Positions 10,450 to 19,504 of a stretch of DNA of 64,000 nt are shown here, piece by piece. Below the pieces are notes generated by a model that searched no databases, had not been told where the DNA came from, and was given only the letters and a program-made list of their open reading frames with translations. The position numbers and the translations under genes are program-made. Every line of letters starts with the position of its first letter. Within the stretch, counting starts at the first letter, position 1. Source of the stretch: Leptotrichia sp. OH3620_COT-345 (GTDB taxonomy: Bacteria > Fusobacteriota > Fusobacteriia > Fusobacteriales > Leptotrichiaceae); assembly GCF_003932895.1 (NCBI RefSeq), contig NZ_RQYW01000005.1:83104-147103 (forward strand), written 5' to 3'.

Positions 10450-11259
10450 ATGGGAAATAATAATAACACAAACATTGAAAAAACTAATAAAAAGAAAATA
10501 ATGGAAAAGTATGATGCACATACAGCAAACGAAAAAGGAATATTCCATTATGGAGAAAAGGAATACTTAAAAGCTGAAGAATATTATCTTTTAGCTATTG
10601 AAAAAGGAAGTGATGAAGCATTATATAATTTAGGTCTTCTTTATCATCATACAGGAAAGATTGAGAAAGCCGAGGAGTATTATAAAAAATCAGCTGAAAA
10701 AGGTAATGCTGATGCAATTAACAGTTTGGGAATGATAAGAAAAGCCCAAGGAAAATATGAAGAAGCCGAAAAATATTATCTTGAAGCAATGGGAAAAGGA
10801 GATGGATTTGCAGCTTACAATTTGGGGAATTTATATGAAATCCTTGAAAATTATGAAGAAGCGGAAAATTATTATTTAAAAGCCCTTGAAATTGAAAATA
10901 AAAATACTCCTGCTGTAATGAATAACTTGGCTTTTATGTATTACAGACAGGGGAAAAAAGAAGAGGCCGAAAAAATGTTCATAAAAGCTGTAGGAAAGAA
11001 TCATACAGGGGCAATGAACAATCTTGGATATTTATATTTGAATGACGGAAATTATGAAAAAGCTGAAAAATATTGTCATAAAGCCTTAAAAATGGGAAGT
11101 GATGATGCTCTGTATAATCTTGGAGTCTTATCTGAAATTTTAGGAAAATATGAAGAAGCTTTAAAATGGTATGAAAAAGCTGTAGAAAAAGGCATAAAAC
11201 AGGCAGAAGAAAGAATAGAACTTATAAATAAATGGGAGAAAAATAATGTTGTACTTTGA
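10450..11259 (+). CDS. Sel1/TPR-repeat protein
   Basis: This is a 269-residue protein made almost wholly of about seven helical repeats of 34-36 residues. Each follows the pattern A-EYY-KA-EKG--DA-YNLG-LY (for example at residues 45-80, 81-116 and on to the end). Such Sel1-like/TPR solenoids act as protein-protein scaffolds. There is no signal peptide or membrane segment, so it is probably cytoplasmic. It overlaps the next gene by 14 bases, which suggests co-expression with threonine aldolase. No specific partner can be read from the sequence, and similar solenoids are abundant in Leptotrichia-like genomes. Confidence 0.85.
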   Translation: MGNNNNTNIEKTNKKKIMEKYDAHTANEKGIFHYGEKEYLKAEEYYLLAIEKGSDEALYNLGLLYHHTGKIEKAEEYYKKSAEKGNADAINSLGMIRKAQGKYEEAEKYYLEAMGKGDGFAAYNLGNLYEILENYEEAENYYLKALEIENKNTPAVMNNLAFMYYRQGKKEEAEKMFIKAVGKNHTGAMNNLGYLYLNDGNYEKAEKYCHKALKMGSDDALYNLGVLSEILGKYEEALKWYEKAVEKGIKQAEERIELINKWEKNNVVL

Positions 11260-12271
11260 AAATGATTATGCAGAAGGGGCTCATGAGAAAGTACTGAATG
11301 CACTTTTAAAAACCAATAATGAAAAACATTCAGGTTACGGGAGAGATGCATATAGTTTGAAAGCAAAAGAAAAAATAAAAAAAATGTGTGGTCGTGACGA
11401 TATAGATATATATTTTCTCACAGGGGGAACTCAGACTAATTTGATTGTAATAGGTTCCCTTTTAAAATCTTATGAAGGAGTAATAGCTGTCGAAACAGGA
11501 CATGTGAATGTTCATGAGGCGGGAGCTGTGGAACTGACAGGTCATAAAGTTCTGACATTGCCTCAGCATAACGGGAAAATAAATATTAATGAACTGAAAA
11601 AATACATAGAAATTTTCTATAATAATAAAAATAAGGAACATATGGTTTATCCGGGAATGGTTTATATTTCCCATCCAACAGAATACGGAACATTGTATAC
11701 AAAAAAAGAACTAAAAGAAATTTCGGAAATATGCCGAAAATATGAAATGCCGTTATTTTTAGATGGTGCAAGATTGGGATATGGCTTGGTAGTTGAAAAT
11801 ACTGATGTAGATTTGCCTTTTTTAACTGAAATTTGTGATGTGTTTTATATAGGTGGAACCAAAGTAGGAGCATTATGCGGAGAAACAGTGGTTTTTACTA
11901 AAAATAATACACCGAAGAATTTTACCACAATTATTAAACAGTATGGAGCATTGCTGGCAAAAGGTCGATTATTGGGAATCCAGTTTGATACTTTGTTTAC
12001 TGACGGACTTTATTTAAAAATAAGTAGAAATGCCATTGAAACAGCTGAAATTTTGAAAAGAGGTCTAAAAGAAAAAGGCTACAGATTTTATATTGATTCT
12101 CCTACAAACCAGCAGTTTATAATATTAAAAAATGAAAAAATAAAAGCACTGGAAAAAGAAGTAATATTCAGTTTTTGGAAAAAATATGATGAAAATCATA
12201 CTATTGTCAGATTTGTAACAAGTTGGTCAACTTCAAAAAAAGATGTGGAAAAATTAATCAAATTATTATAA
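11246..12271 (+). CDS. ltaE: Low-specificity L-threonine aldolase
   Basis: This PLP enzyme cleaves threonine or allo-threonine to glycine and acetaldehyde. It has 341 residues. Family landmarks are the N-terminal FENDYAEGAHEKVL, the motif SGYGRDAYS, FLTGGTQTN in the cofactor phosphate site, LDGARLGYG (Asp and Arg contacts to PLP) and the Schiff-base lysine in YIGGTKVGAL (Lys206). The ATG at 11246 follows GGGAG inside the end of the preceding gene. It could supply glycine or one-carbon units in a fermenter. Related beta-eliminating lyases share the fold, so exact substrate preference is not certain. Confidence 0.9.
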   Translation: MLYFENDYAEGAHEKVLNALLKTNNEKHSGYGRDAYSLKAKEKIKKMCGRDDIDIYFLTGGTQTNLIVIGSLLKSYEGVIAVETGHVNVHEAGAVELTGHKVLTLPQHNGKININELKKYIEIFYNNKNKEHMVYPGMVYISHPTEYGTLYTKKELKEISEICRKYEMPLFLDGARLGYGLVVENTDVDLPFLTEICDVFYIGGTKVGALCGETVVFTKNNTPKNFTTIIKQYGALLAKGRLLGIQFDTLFTDGLYLKISRNAIETAEILKRGLKEKGYRFYIDSPTNQQFIILKNEKIKALEKEVIFSFWKKYDENHTIVRFVTSWSTSKKDVEKLIKLL

Positions 12272-12356
12272 AATAGAAATCAAAATAAAAATTAACGAAG
12301 AAAAATGGAAATACGGCAATATCTCAAAAATCTAAATAAAAACGGAGGATTTAAAA

Positions 12357-13169
12357 ATGAAATATAAACTTATAGGGACTGATATGGACGGAACTCTTTT
12401 AAATGATAATCATGAACTTACAGAGGGAAATATAAAAGCTATAGTTGATATACAGAAAAAGGGAGTTAAATTTGTTCTTGCAAGCGGAAGACCCAGTTTT
12501 GCAATGCTAAATTATGCAAAACAACTGGAAATGGACAAATATAATGGATATATAATTGCATTTAACGGAGGACAGCTTATAGATATGTCCAATGGAAAAG
12601 TTATTTTTCATGAAGGATTGGATAAGAACGATATAGAAAAAATATATGAAGTTTCTGAAGAAACAGGAATTCCAATGGTGCTATATGCAGGAGATACTCT
12701 TTATTCAAATAAAAATACTGAGCTTGTACAATTTGAAGTAAGTCAATGCGGCATGAAATTTTATGAGTTTAAGAGTATAGATGAACTTTTCGGTCTGGGA
12801 ATAAAAGAAACTACAAAATGTATGTTTATAGATGAATCGCAAAATATTCTGAAAGTCGAAGAATATATGAAGTCAAAGTATGGAAAAGACTATTTTATTG
12901 CAATTTCCGCTCCAATATTTCTTGAGATTGCCAATAAAAATGTTGATAAAGGAAAAACGATGAAAAAGCTTGGGGAAATAACCGGGATATCTTTAAATGA
13001 GATGATAGCCGTAGGAGACGGAAATAATGATGTTCCAATGCTTGCCGTTGTGGAAATGCCTGTAGCGGTTTCCAATGCTAACTCAAGAATAAAGGAAATG
13101 TCTAAATTTGAAAGTTCGGATAATAATAATGATGCTTTAAAAATTGTAATAGAACATTTTTTTAAATAG
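12357..13169 (+). CDS. Cof-type HAD-superfamily sugar phosphatase
   Basis: This 270-residue hydrolase belongs to the Cof/YidA group of haloacid dehalogenase phosphatases. Motif I is DMDGTLL (residues 9-15, nucleophile Asp9), motif II is in VLASGRP, the motif III lysine is in KGKTMKKL, and motif IV is GDGNND (about residues 220-225). A large C2-type cap lies between motifs II and III. Members dephosphorylate sugar phosphates, PLP or flavin precursors, and the substrate cannot be told from sequence. The start follows GGAGG. A decayed gene follows it. Confidence 0.9.
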   Translation: MKYKLIGTDMDGTLLNDNHELTEGNIKAIVDIQKKGVKFVLASGRPSFAMLNYAKQLEMDKYNGYIIAFNGGQLIDMSNGKVIFHEGLDKNDIEKIYEVSEETGIPMVLYAGDTLYSNKNTELVQFEVSQCGMKFYEFKSIDELFGLGIKETTKCMFIDESQNILKVEEYMKSKYGKDYFIAISAPIFLEIANKNVDKGKTMKKLGEITGISLNEMIAVGDGNNDVPMLAVVEMPVAVSNANSRIKEMSKFESSDNNNDALKIVIEHFFK

Positions 13170-13263
13170 TTTAACAGAATTTGTCAAAAAAGTTGAGAAA
13201 AATATAGAATATAAAGTGCTATGTAAAGTAAATGATAATCTAATAAATAATGAAATAAGTTAT

Positions 13264-13767
13264 AGAAAAGAACTATAAAAATGTTCAAAGCAAATTTATC
13301 AAAAAAGGAGAATTGAAGAATTTTTCAAAAATATGGTTTGAACCTAAGAAAAATCGTAAAAAATCCACTATAGTTTTTTAGATGCAGAGATTCAGGATTC
13401 GTTGTTTGATTATCCAAACCGGAAACTAAGGGATATGTTAAATCAGAAAGTAATTAATAAAAATGACATTGAAAAATTCTAAAACATCTATTTTGAAATA
13501 AATTTTTACATCAATTTGCCAATAAAGGAAAATGAATTTATGAACTGTATCGGAGAGAAATAGAATCTTTTAAATATCCTTTTAATATATGAAAATTCAA
13601 TGCTGACAAAGTTACTTTAAAATGCTTTAAAAGAAAAAATCATAAGTTTATCGGATTTTGAAATGACTGATGATACAATAGTTGAAAAAGTAGAAAGTCT
13701 TCATAAAAAAAACTTGGAAAAAATTTTTTATAAATTTTCAATTTTTGAAAGTTTGAGAACAAATTAA
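13264..13767 (+). pseudogene. Decayed protein-coding gene, family uncertain
   Basis: Coding character survives in two frames. One frame reads IEKNYKNVQSKFIKKGELK and continues through IWFEPKKNRKKSTIVF to a stop at about 13378. A one-base shift then continues as LDAEIQDSLFDYPNRKLRDML and on to ESLRTN, ending at 13767, interrupted by in-frame stops at 13480, 13561 and 13618. Codon use and charged-helical composition look protein-like throughout. No start or ribosome site is left. The helical, acidic C-terminal style (NALKEKIISLSDFEMTDD) recalls the tail of HD-domain phosphohydrolases, but that is only a resemblance. The gene is clearly inactive. Confidence 0.65.
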
Positions 13768-13910
13768 ATATAAAAAACAGATATATAAATCCATATATTT
13801 CAATTGAATAAATAATATAAAGATGATTTAAACTTGAGAGATATATAAAATATATTGTAAAATCAGCATAAGGCGATATTATAACAAAGAAAATTTATTA
13901 AAAACACAGT

Positions 13911-13939
13911 TTGATAATTATTCAAAATTGTGATAAAAT
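13911..13939 (+). promoter_or_regulatory. Promoter for tpiA-secG
   Basis: TTGATA (13911-13916) and TAAAAT (13934-13939) are separated by 17 bases, with TG one base before the -10 (extended -10). They lie 46 bases upstream of the tpiA start. Confidence 0.65.
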
Positions 13940-13984
13940 ACATTGAAAATAAAAAAACAGATTATATAAAATGGAGGAAAAATA

Positions 13985-14746
13985 ATGAGAAAAGTCATAG
14001 TTGCGGGAAACTGGAAAATGAATAAAACAGTAAAAGAAGCTGCAAAATTTTTATCTGAGTTAAAAGCTTTGACAACAGATGTAAAAAATGCCGAAATAGT
14101 TATAGGAACTCCTTTTACTGCATTGGAAACGGCAGTTAGAGAAACAGAAGGGAGTAATATAAAAATTGCTGCACAGAATATGAATGCAAATGACAGCGGG
14201 GCATATACAGGAGAAATTTCACCTCTGATGTTAAGAGATTTAGGAGTGGAATATGTAATATTGGGGCATTCTGAAAGAAGGGAATACTACGGAGAAACTG
14301 ACGAAATAGTAAATGAAAAAGTAAAAGCTGCTTTAAAACATAATTTAAAGCCTATTTTATGCATAGGTGAAAAACTGGAAGAAAGAGAAAACGGAATCAC
14401 TGAAAAAATAGTAAAAGAACAGACAGAAAAAGGTTTAGCAGGAGTTTCTGAAGAAGATATGTCTAGTGTTGTCATAGCTTATGAGCCTGTATGGGCAATC
14501 GGAACAGGAAAAACCGCTACACCTGAGCAGGCACAGGAAGTACATGCATTTATAAGAAAGCTTCTGACTGATATGTATGGATCTGAAGTTGCTGAAAAAG
14601 TAACTGTGCAGTATGGAGGTTCAATGAAAGCGGATAACGCATTGGAACTCATTTCTCAAAAAGATATAGATGGAGGACTGGTTGGAGGAGCGAGCCTTGA
14701 AGCTTCAAGTTTTGCAGAAATAGTAAAAGCCGGGAATTCTATATAA
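13985..14746 (+). CDS. tpiA: Triosephosphate isomerase
   Basis: TpiA interconverts dihydroxyacetone phosphate and glyceraldehyde 3-phosphate in glycolysis. It has 253 residues and the normal TIM-barrel landmarks: AGNWKMN with the catalytic Lys11, GHSERR with the catalytic His, YEPVWAIGTGK with the catalytic Glu, and a C-terminal phosphate loop GGSMKADN / GGLVGGASL. The start follows GGAGG. It is followed by secG, a linkage also seen in other bacteria. There is no oddity. Confidence 0.97.
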   Translation: MRKVIVAGNWKMNKTVKEAAKFLSELKALTTDVKNAEIVIGTPFTALETAVRETEGSNIKIAAQNMNANDSGAYTGEISPLMLRDLGVEYVILGHSERREYYGETDEIVNEKVKAALKHNLKPILCIGEKLEERENGITEKIVKEQTEKGLAGVSEEDMSSVVIAYEPVWAIGTGKTATPEQAQEVHAFIRKLLTDMYGSEVAEKVTVQYGGSMKADNALELISQKDIDGGLVGGASLEASSFAEIVKAGNSI

Positions 14747-14792
14747 AATTATGTGAAACTTTATAATTGTTAAATTTAATGTAGGAGGATTA

Positions 14793-14996
14793 ATGTTAGA
14801 AAATTTTTTAGTAGTGGCTCTCGTAATTTTGGCTGTAATTATGATAGGAGTAATTTTACTTCAGCCTGATAGAAGTCAGGGATTGGCTAAGAACTCCAAT
14901 GTCCTTGATCAGGAAAAAGAAGGAATAGAAAAATTTACTGAAATTATAGCAACGGCTTTTTTAGTAGTTGCAGTTTTATTTCAAATAGTAAGATAA
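14793..14996 (+). CDS. secG: Preprotein translocase subunit SecG
   Basis: SecG is the small auxiliary subunit of the SecYEG channel. It has 67 residues with two hydrophobic helices (about 4-23 and 48-66) joined by a polar loop containing LLQPDRSQGLA, which matches the SecG consensus LLQxxxGxGL. Its length is normal for the short Gram-positive/Fusobacterial type. It lies 46 bases after tpiA with its own GTAGGAGG ribosome site, and a terminator follows. Confidence 0.9.
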   Translation: MLENFLVVALVILAVIMIGVILLQPDRSQGLAKNSNVLDQEKEGIEKFTEIIATAFLVVAVLFQIVR

Positions 14997-15030
14997 AATT
15001 TAATTTTTAAACTTTGTATATTTTGACTAA

Positions 15031-15068
15031 GCGTCCATCTTTCATAATAAAGGAGTGGACGTTTTAAT
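15031..15068 (+). terminator. Terminator after secG
   Basis: CGTCCA (15032-15037) pairs with TGGACG (15056-15061). A short inner CTTT/AAAG stem adds to it, and TTTTAATTTTTT follows. It ends the tpiA-secG unit. Confidence 0.75.
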
Positions 15069-15631
15069 TTTTTAATAAAATTTGATAAAAATAATAATTT
15101 TGGCATTTTTAAGTATTTATATTTACAGTTATAGAACTCTTTTTGAGTTATAAGAAAGTTCCTAAAAAATATTTCAGATTTTGAGATGAATAATAGTAAA
15201 CTTTTTGTATAATTTTTTATTTTGAATATAGTGAAGTAAAACGGAGTCATATTAAAAATTTCAAATATCTGTTTACGGTAGAAAGAAAATCACAAAGTAG
15301 AAAATTTTTCTTGAAAAAGCTGACTGATGTACTCATGTTATTTTTAGAGGATATAAAATGAAATATAGAAAAATTATTTTGAAATTAATCTGAATTGTAG
15401 AAAATGTTAATTAAAATAATTTATATTAAGTAAGAAAAATAATATAAATCTATTAGAAACTAATATTTGATATAAATACAAATAATAAAGCACAATAAAC
15501 ATTTCAAATATAAAGCATGAAAATATATTGTAATATGGATATTTTCATCAGTATATGATATTATATCGGTAGAAGTGAAAAGTTAGGCAATATTAAAAAA
15601 TAAACATAAAATTAGTCAGGAGAGAGAAAAA
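15069..15631. other. Gap before the methyltransferase gene
   Basis: Roughly 560 bases of AT-rich DNA with no convincing gene. An AGAGG-led 11-codon frame at about 15358 (MKYRKIILKLI) is too short to call. A promoter for the methyltransferase/atp cluster is expected near the right end, but no consensus pair stands out. Confidence 0.4.
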
Positions 15632-16357
15632 TTGCATAAAGAATTTGCAGAAATTTACGATGTTTTTATGAAACATGTAGATTATAAAGGATGGTATAAG
15701 TTTTTAAAAAGTTATATGAAAAATAAAGGAGAAGTTCTTGATTTAGGATGCGGAACGGGAGAATTTATTTACAGGTTTCTGAAAGACGGATTTTCAGTGA
15801 CAGGAGTAGACATATCGGCAGATATGCTAAAAATTGCAGAAGAGAAAATAAAAAGTAAAAATATAAAGATTAGCAGTTATAAGCTTATAAAAGATAATAT
15901 AGTAAGTTACAGCCATATAAAAAAAGTTGATTATGTTATATGTAACTTTGATACTGTCAACTATCTCGAAAATAAAAAGGAATTTGAAAAGTTTATTGAT
16001 AAATCAGCCGAAAATTTGAAAAAAGGAGGGTATCTTATATTTGATGCTGTAACTGAAGAAATATTTGAAGAAATATTTGAAAATGGAATATTTTTAGATG
16101 AAGAGCCTGAATATACAAGTATATGGAGATATGAAAAATTAAGTTTCGAAAAGTATTTTGTGGAAATAGATCTTTTTATAAAGCAAAAGGAAGAAGAAAA
16201 TTTATTCAGGAAATATAATGAACAGCATAATAAATTTATCTATGATCCTCAATGGATAGTGAAAACTGTACAAAGTAAAGGATTTGAAATTTTTGATGTA
16301 GCAAAAAATCCTGATTTTGGAGAAAGCAGAATATTTTTTATATTTAAAAAACTCTAA
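15632..16357 (+). CDS. Class I SAM-dependent methyltransferase
   Basis: This 241-residue protein has the methyltransferase fold. Motif I is VLDLGCGTGEF (about residues 36-46), the acidic motif II loop is GVDISADML, and motif IV is DYVICNFDTVNYL. The N terminus (KEFAEIYDVFMKHVDYKGW) is typical of a conserved group in Firmicutes and Fusobacteria whose substrate is unknown. A TTG start at 15632 fits the AGGAGAG ribosome site, and no ATG occurs near. It ends 28 bases before atpZ, so it may share a transcript with the ATP synthase genes, though no functional link is known. Confidence 0.87.
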   Translation: MHKEFAEIYDVFMKHVDYKGWYKFLKSYMKNKGEVLDLGCGTGEFIYRFLKDGFSVTGVDISADMLKIAEEKIKSKNIKISSYKLIKDNIVSYSHIKKVDYVICNFDTVNYLENKKEFEKFIDKSAENLKKGGYLIFDAVTEEIFEEIFENGIFLDEEPEYTSIWRYEKLSFEKYFVEIDLFIKQKEEENLFRKYNEQHNKFIYDPQWIVKTVQSKGFEIFDVAKNPDFGESRIFFIFKKL

Positions 16358-16384
16358 AAATCATACTAAAATAGAGGTGAAAAT

Positions 16385-16708
16385 ATGACTGAAAAATTTG
16401 AAAGTGAAAAAAGCGAAACGAATAAAAAATCTGAAAAGCTTTATGAATTGGAGAAAAGATTGGGAAGGCATAATAAAGAAAAAGAATTAAAGAAAAAAAA
16501 AGATAGAATATTGTTAAAATATTTTTTAATTGCTACAAATATGATTTATACTTTGGCGGGTTCTGTCCTTCTTATGCTCGGGCTCTATCTTTTAATGGAA
16601 AAATATATTTTTAAAAGGCAACAGCCTATTGTACTGATTCTATTTCTGGTAACAGGGGCATTTGCAGGATATTGGACATTAGTAAAACAGGTTACGGGTA
16701 TTAAGTAA
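16385..16708 (+). CDS. atpZ: AtpZ-like F1Fo-ATPase accessory membrane protein
   Basis: This 107-residue protein has a charged, Lys/Glu-rich cytoplasmic N terminus (about 1-40) and two membrane helices, about 43-70 and 80-103, the second containing GAFAGYW. The topology and its place as first gene of an atp operon match AtpZ (ATPase gene 1), which with AtpI forms a small complex that helps c-ring assembly or supplies ions in some bacteria. Sequence similarity in this family is low, so the call rests on topology and location. The ribosome site GAGGTGAAAAT fits ATG 16385. Confidence 0.75.
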   Translation: MTEKFESEKSETNKKSEKLYELEKRLGRHNKEKELKKKKDRILLKYFLIATNMIYTLAGSVLLMLGLYLLMEKYIFKRQQPIVLILFLVTGAFAGYWTLVKQVTGIK

Positions 16709-16731
16709 GAAAAATTAAAATAGGAGAAGAA

Positions 16732-17130
16732 ATGTTTGGAAATATACCTGAATCAATAAAAGAATCTTATGTAATTTCATTATTTTTAACGATAATATCT
16801 CTGATTTCGGGAATGTTTTTAAAAAGACCGGAATTGTATGTCGGTTTTTTTTCAGGTTCGATAATTTCAATGATAAATGTATATTTAATAATAATCGGAG
16901 CATATAAAACAATAAATCAAGGATATACAGGACAATTCAGAGGCATGTTTGAATATTTAAAAAGAATTTTAATTTATTGTGGAGGAATGTATGCGGTTAT
17001 ATTTATAAGTCGGAAATTTTATCCTGATTATGTAATAAATAATATAGTTGCAACAGGAGCGGGATTTTTAAATTTAAAAATTTCATTATACATAAATCGT
17101 ATAATATTAAAGTTTGCAAAAAAGCAATGA
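16732..17130 (+). CDS. atpI: AtpI-like ATP synthase subunit I
   Basis: This 132-residue integral membrane protein has four predicted helices (about 14-29, 36-58, 80-97 and 105-124). Position between atpZ and atpB and the four-helix topology match AtpI, a chaperone-like factor for assembly of the c ring. In Na+-type F-ATPase operons atpI commonly leads the cluster. Primary sequence is poorly conserved in the family. The start follows TAGGAGAAG. Confidence 0.75.
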   Translation: MFGNIPESIKESYVISLFLTIISLISGMFLKRPELYVGFFSGSIISMINVYLIIIGAYKTINQGYTGQFRGMFEYLKRILIYCGGMYAVIFISRKFYPDYVINNIVATGAGFLNLKISLYINRIILKFAKKQ

Positions 17131-17204
17131 TTGGAGTATAATAGAATTTGGAATTTAAACACATATATTTATATTTTATAAACATAAGGAGGATAGAGGA
17201 TAAA

Positions 17205-18119
17205 ATGGGAAAAGGAAAAAAAATAACAGTTTCATTGATTATATTATTTTTGATGATACTTATTGTTAATTTGATATTATCATTAATTTCAACTTTTCTT
17301 CCTATAAAATTTGTAATGCCTGAAAGCCTTATTGAAGCACCGAAATATTATAATTTTTTCATAGGAAATATGAAAATTCCTATTAGTCAGACAGTGCTGA
17401 ATACTTGGGTAATTATGGCTCTAATGGCATTTATAATAAAAAAGGGGACAGATAAACTAAGTGTGACAAACCCGGGGAAATTGCAGATTATTCTTGAAGA
17501 ATATTATCATTTTATAGAAAATATGTTTTTGGGAACATTCGGAAAATACAAGAAAAAATTTATACCATTTTTTTCAGCATTATTCGCATTTATACTTTTT
17601 TCAAATTTAAGCCTGTTTTTGTTTCCATTTATCATAACAATATCAAAAGGAGAGCATGGAGGATACTATATTAAGCCTTTTTTCAGAACCCCTACGGCAG
17701 ATCCGAATACAACAATAGGGTTATCTCTTGTAGTAGTAGTGCTTTTTATATCTATAGCCATAAAAAAGGGTGGAATTACAGGATATGTAAAAAGTCTGAT
17801 GCACCCTGCATGGTTTATGCTTCCTGTAAACATAGTAGGAGAGCTTTCAAAACCTTTAAACACTTCGATGAGGTTATTTGGTAATATGTTTGCAGGTCTT
17901 GTAATCGGAGGTCTTTTATACAGTCTTGTAGGAAGAGGGATAATACAGTCCGCAACAAGAAATATATTACATGGACAGTTTTCATTCTCAGTAGGCTGGG
18001 CAGGAATATTGCAGTTATATTTTGACGGTTTTGTAGGACTGATACAGGCATTTGTATTTACAGTACTTTCATCAGTATATGTAAGTGAAGTTTTAGGCGA
18101 GGAAATTGAAGAAGAATAG
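17205..18119 (+). CDS. atpB: F1Fo ATP synthase subunit a
   Basis: Subunit a forms the ion half-channels against the c ring. It has 304 residues with about six helices. The essential arginine lies in the conserved segment SKPLNTSMRLFGNMFAG, followed by a helix-5/6 region ending LQAFVFTVLSSVYVSE. ATG 17205 is preceded by AAGGAGG and is preferred over the upstream TTG at 17148, which has no ribosome site. It is followed 58 bases later by atpE. Ion choice is better read from subunit c. Confidence 0.94.
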   Translation: MGKGKKITVSLIILFLMILIVNLILSLISTFLPIKFVMPESLIEAPKYYNFFIGNMKIPISQTVLNTWVIMALMAFIIKKGTDKLSVTNPGKLQIILEEYYHFIENMFLGTFGKYKKKFIPFFSALFAFILFSNLSLFLFPFIITISKGEHGGYYIKPFFRTPTADPNTTIGLSLVVVVLFISIAIKKGGITGYVKSLMHPAWFMLPVNIVGELSKPLNTSMRLFGNMFAGLVIGGLLYSLVGRGIIQSATRNILHGQFSFSVGWAGILQLYFDGFVGLIQAFVFTVLSSVYVSEVLGEEIEEE

Positions 18120-18177
18120 AAAATATAAAAAATTTATAAATTAATAAAATAGATATTAAAATTTTAGGAGGCAAGAA

Positions 18178-18414
18178 ATGGAAGGATTAGTACAGGCGGC
18201 AGCATTATTAGGTGCCGGAATAGCAGCAATAGGGGGTATAGGTGCAGGACTTGGACAGGGTATGGCGACAGCATATGCAGTAGAAGCGGTATCAAGACAG
18301 CCCGAAGCGAAACAGGATATTATGCAGACACTTATTATAGGGTTGGCAATTACTGAATCAACCGGAATTTATGCTTTAGTAATATCTTTTCTGCTAATAT
18401 TCTTAAAAGGTTAA
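18178..18414 (+). CDS. atpE: F1Fo ATP synthase subunit c, Na+-type
   Basis: Subunit c forms the rotor ring. It has 78 residues in a two-helix hairpin with the polar loop SRQPEAK. The ion site matches the sodium-binding consensus of Ilyobacter tartaricus: Gln27 in helix 1, then Glu60, Ser61, Thr62 and Tyr65 in helix 2 (segment ITESTGIY), with Ile58 at the Val63 position. Proton-type rings lack the Gln and Ser-Thr pair. The enzyme is therefore inferred to translocate Na+. The glycine repeat in helix 1 ([17 protein letters not shown]) is normal. The start follows AGGAGG. Confidence 0.95.
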   Translation: MEGLVQAAALLGAGIAAIGGIGAGLGQGMATAYAVEAVSRQPEAKQDIMQTLIIGLAITESTGIYALVISFLLIFLKG

Positions 18415-18457
18415 ATTTATAAGTTTTTAAAATCATCTGAAGGAGCGGAAATAGAAT

Positions 18458-18952
18458 ATGTCGGAAGGATCAAATTTAATTAATATAGATTTTACAATGG
18501 CAATCCAAATAGTAAATTTTTTAATACTTATATATATTTTTTGGAAAGGATTTGCCAAAAAAATCGGAAAAGTAATAGAAGAAAGAAAAGCGTTGGCTTT
18601 ATCAGAAATGGAAATAGTAGATCAGGAGAGAGAAAAATTGGAAGAACAGAAAAAAATTTCTGAAAAACTGAAGAAAGAATCCAAAAGAAGAGCCAATGAG
18701 ATTTTAATCAAGGCTGAAAGACAGGCTGATGAAAGAAAAGATCAGATTATATCAGCTGCTATGATGAACAGAGAAAGAATGATGATGAAAGCTGAAGCCG
18801 ATATTGAAAAAATGAGACAAAATGCAAAGTTTGAACTTCAAAAAGAAGTAGGAGAAATAGCTGTAGAGCTTGCAGAAAAGATTATAAAAGAAAATATAAA
18901 AGATAAAGAAGATCGGATAATTGACAATTTCATTGATAAAATAGGAGATTAA
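18458..18952 (+). CDS. atpF: F1Fo ATP synthase subunit b
   Basis: Subunit b is the peripheral stalk that holds F1 against the a subunit. It has 164 residues with one N-terminal membrane helix (about 13-30, IVNFLILIYIFWKGF) and then a long charged coiled coil (about 35-150) rich in Glu, Lys and Arg. Length and architecture are normal. Its ribosome site is AAGGAGCGG. It lies between atpE and atpH in the standard order, with a five-base gap to atpH. Confidence 0.93.
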   Translation: MSEGSNLINIDFTMAIQIVNFLILIYIFWKGFAKKIGKVIEERKALALSEMEIVDQEREKLEEQKKISEKLKKESKRRANEILIKAERQADERKDQIISAAMMNRERMMMKAEADIEKMRQNAKFELQKEVGEIAVELAEKIIKENIKDKEDRIIDNFIDKIGD

Positions 18953-18957
18953 TATTT

Positions 18958-19485
18958 ATGGACAAAAAGGGAATTGCTAAAAGATATGCTTCAGCTATTT
19001 ATGATGTAGGAAAGGCTTCGGATAACATAGGAGAAATCCGTGAAGTTCTGAATCTTCTGATGGAAAAGTATGAAGAAGAGGAAGAATTTAGAAAATTTTT
19101 ATCTGATCCTGTTGTTAAAATAGAGGAAAAAGAAGATTTTTTGAAAAAGTCCTTTGATTTTGTAAGTAAAAAAGCATTAAGAATAGTCAACTATATTGTG
19201 AGAAAAGGAAGGTTGCCTTTAATTTCTCATATAAAAGAAGAATTTTTAAAAATTTATTATGCTGAAAATGACAAACTACCTGTAACTGCAACGTTTACAA
19301 AAGAACTTTCGGAAAATCAGAAAGAGAAGTTAATAAAAAAACTGGAAAGCAAATACGGGAAAAAAGTGGTTTTAAATCTCAAAGTTGATAAAAGCCTCAT
19401 TGGAGGAGGAATTGTCAAAATACGGAATGAAGTAATAAACGGTTCTATAAAATATCAGATTGAAGATTTGAAAAAAATGTTCTAA
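18958..19485 (+). CDS. atpH: F1Fo ATP synthase subunit delta
   Basis: Subunit delta joins the peripheral stalk to the top of F1. It has 175 residues. An N-terminal helical domain begins [14 protein letters not shown] (the family's hallmark RYAxAL/IF-like start), and the C-terminal region has the conserved [19 protein letters not shown] segment. Length is normal. It starts five bases after the atpF stop and is followed 19 bases later by atpA. Confidence 0.94.
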   Translation: MDKKGIAKRYASAIYDVGKASDNIGEIREVLNLLMEKYEEEEEFRKFLSDPVVKIEEKEDFLKKSFDFVSKKALRIVNYIVRKGRLPLISHIKEEFLKIYYAENDKLPVTATFTKELSENQKEKLIKKLESKYGKKVVLNLKVDKSLIGGGIVKIRNEVINGSIKYQIEDLKKMF

Positions 19486-19504
19486 AAATTGGAGGTGCTT
19501 TTTC

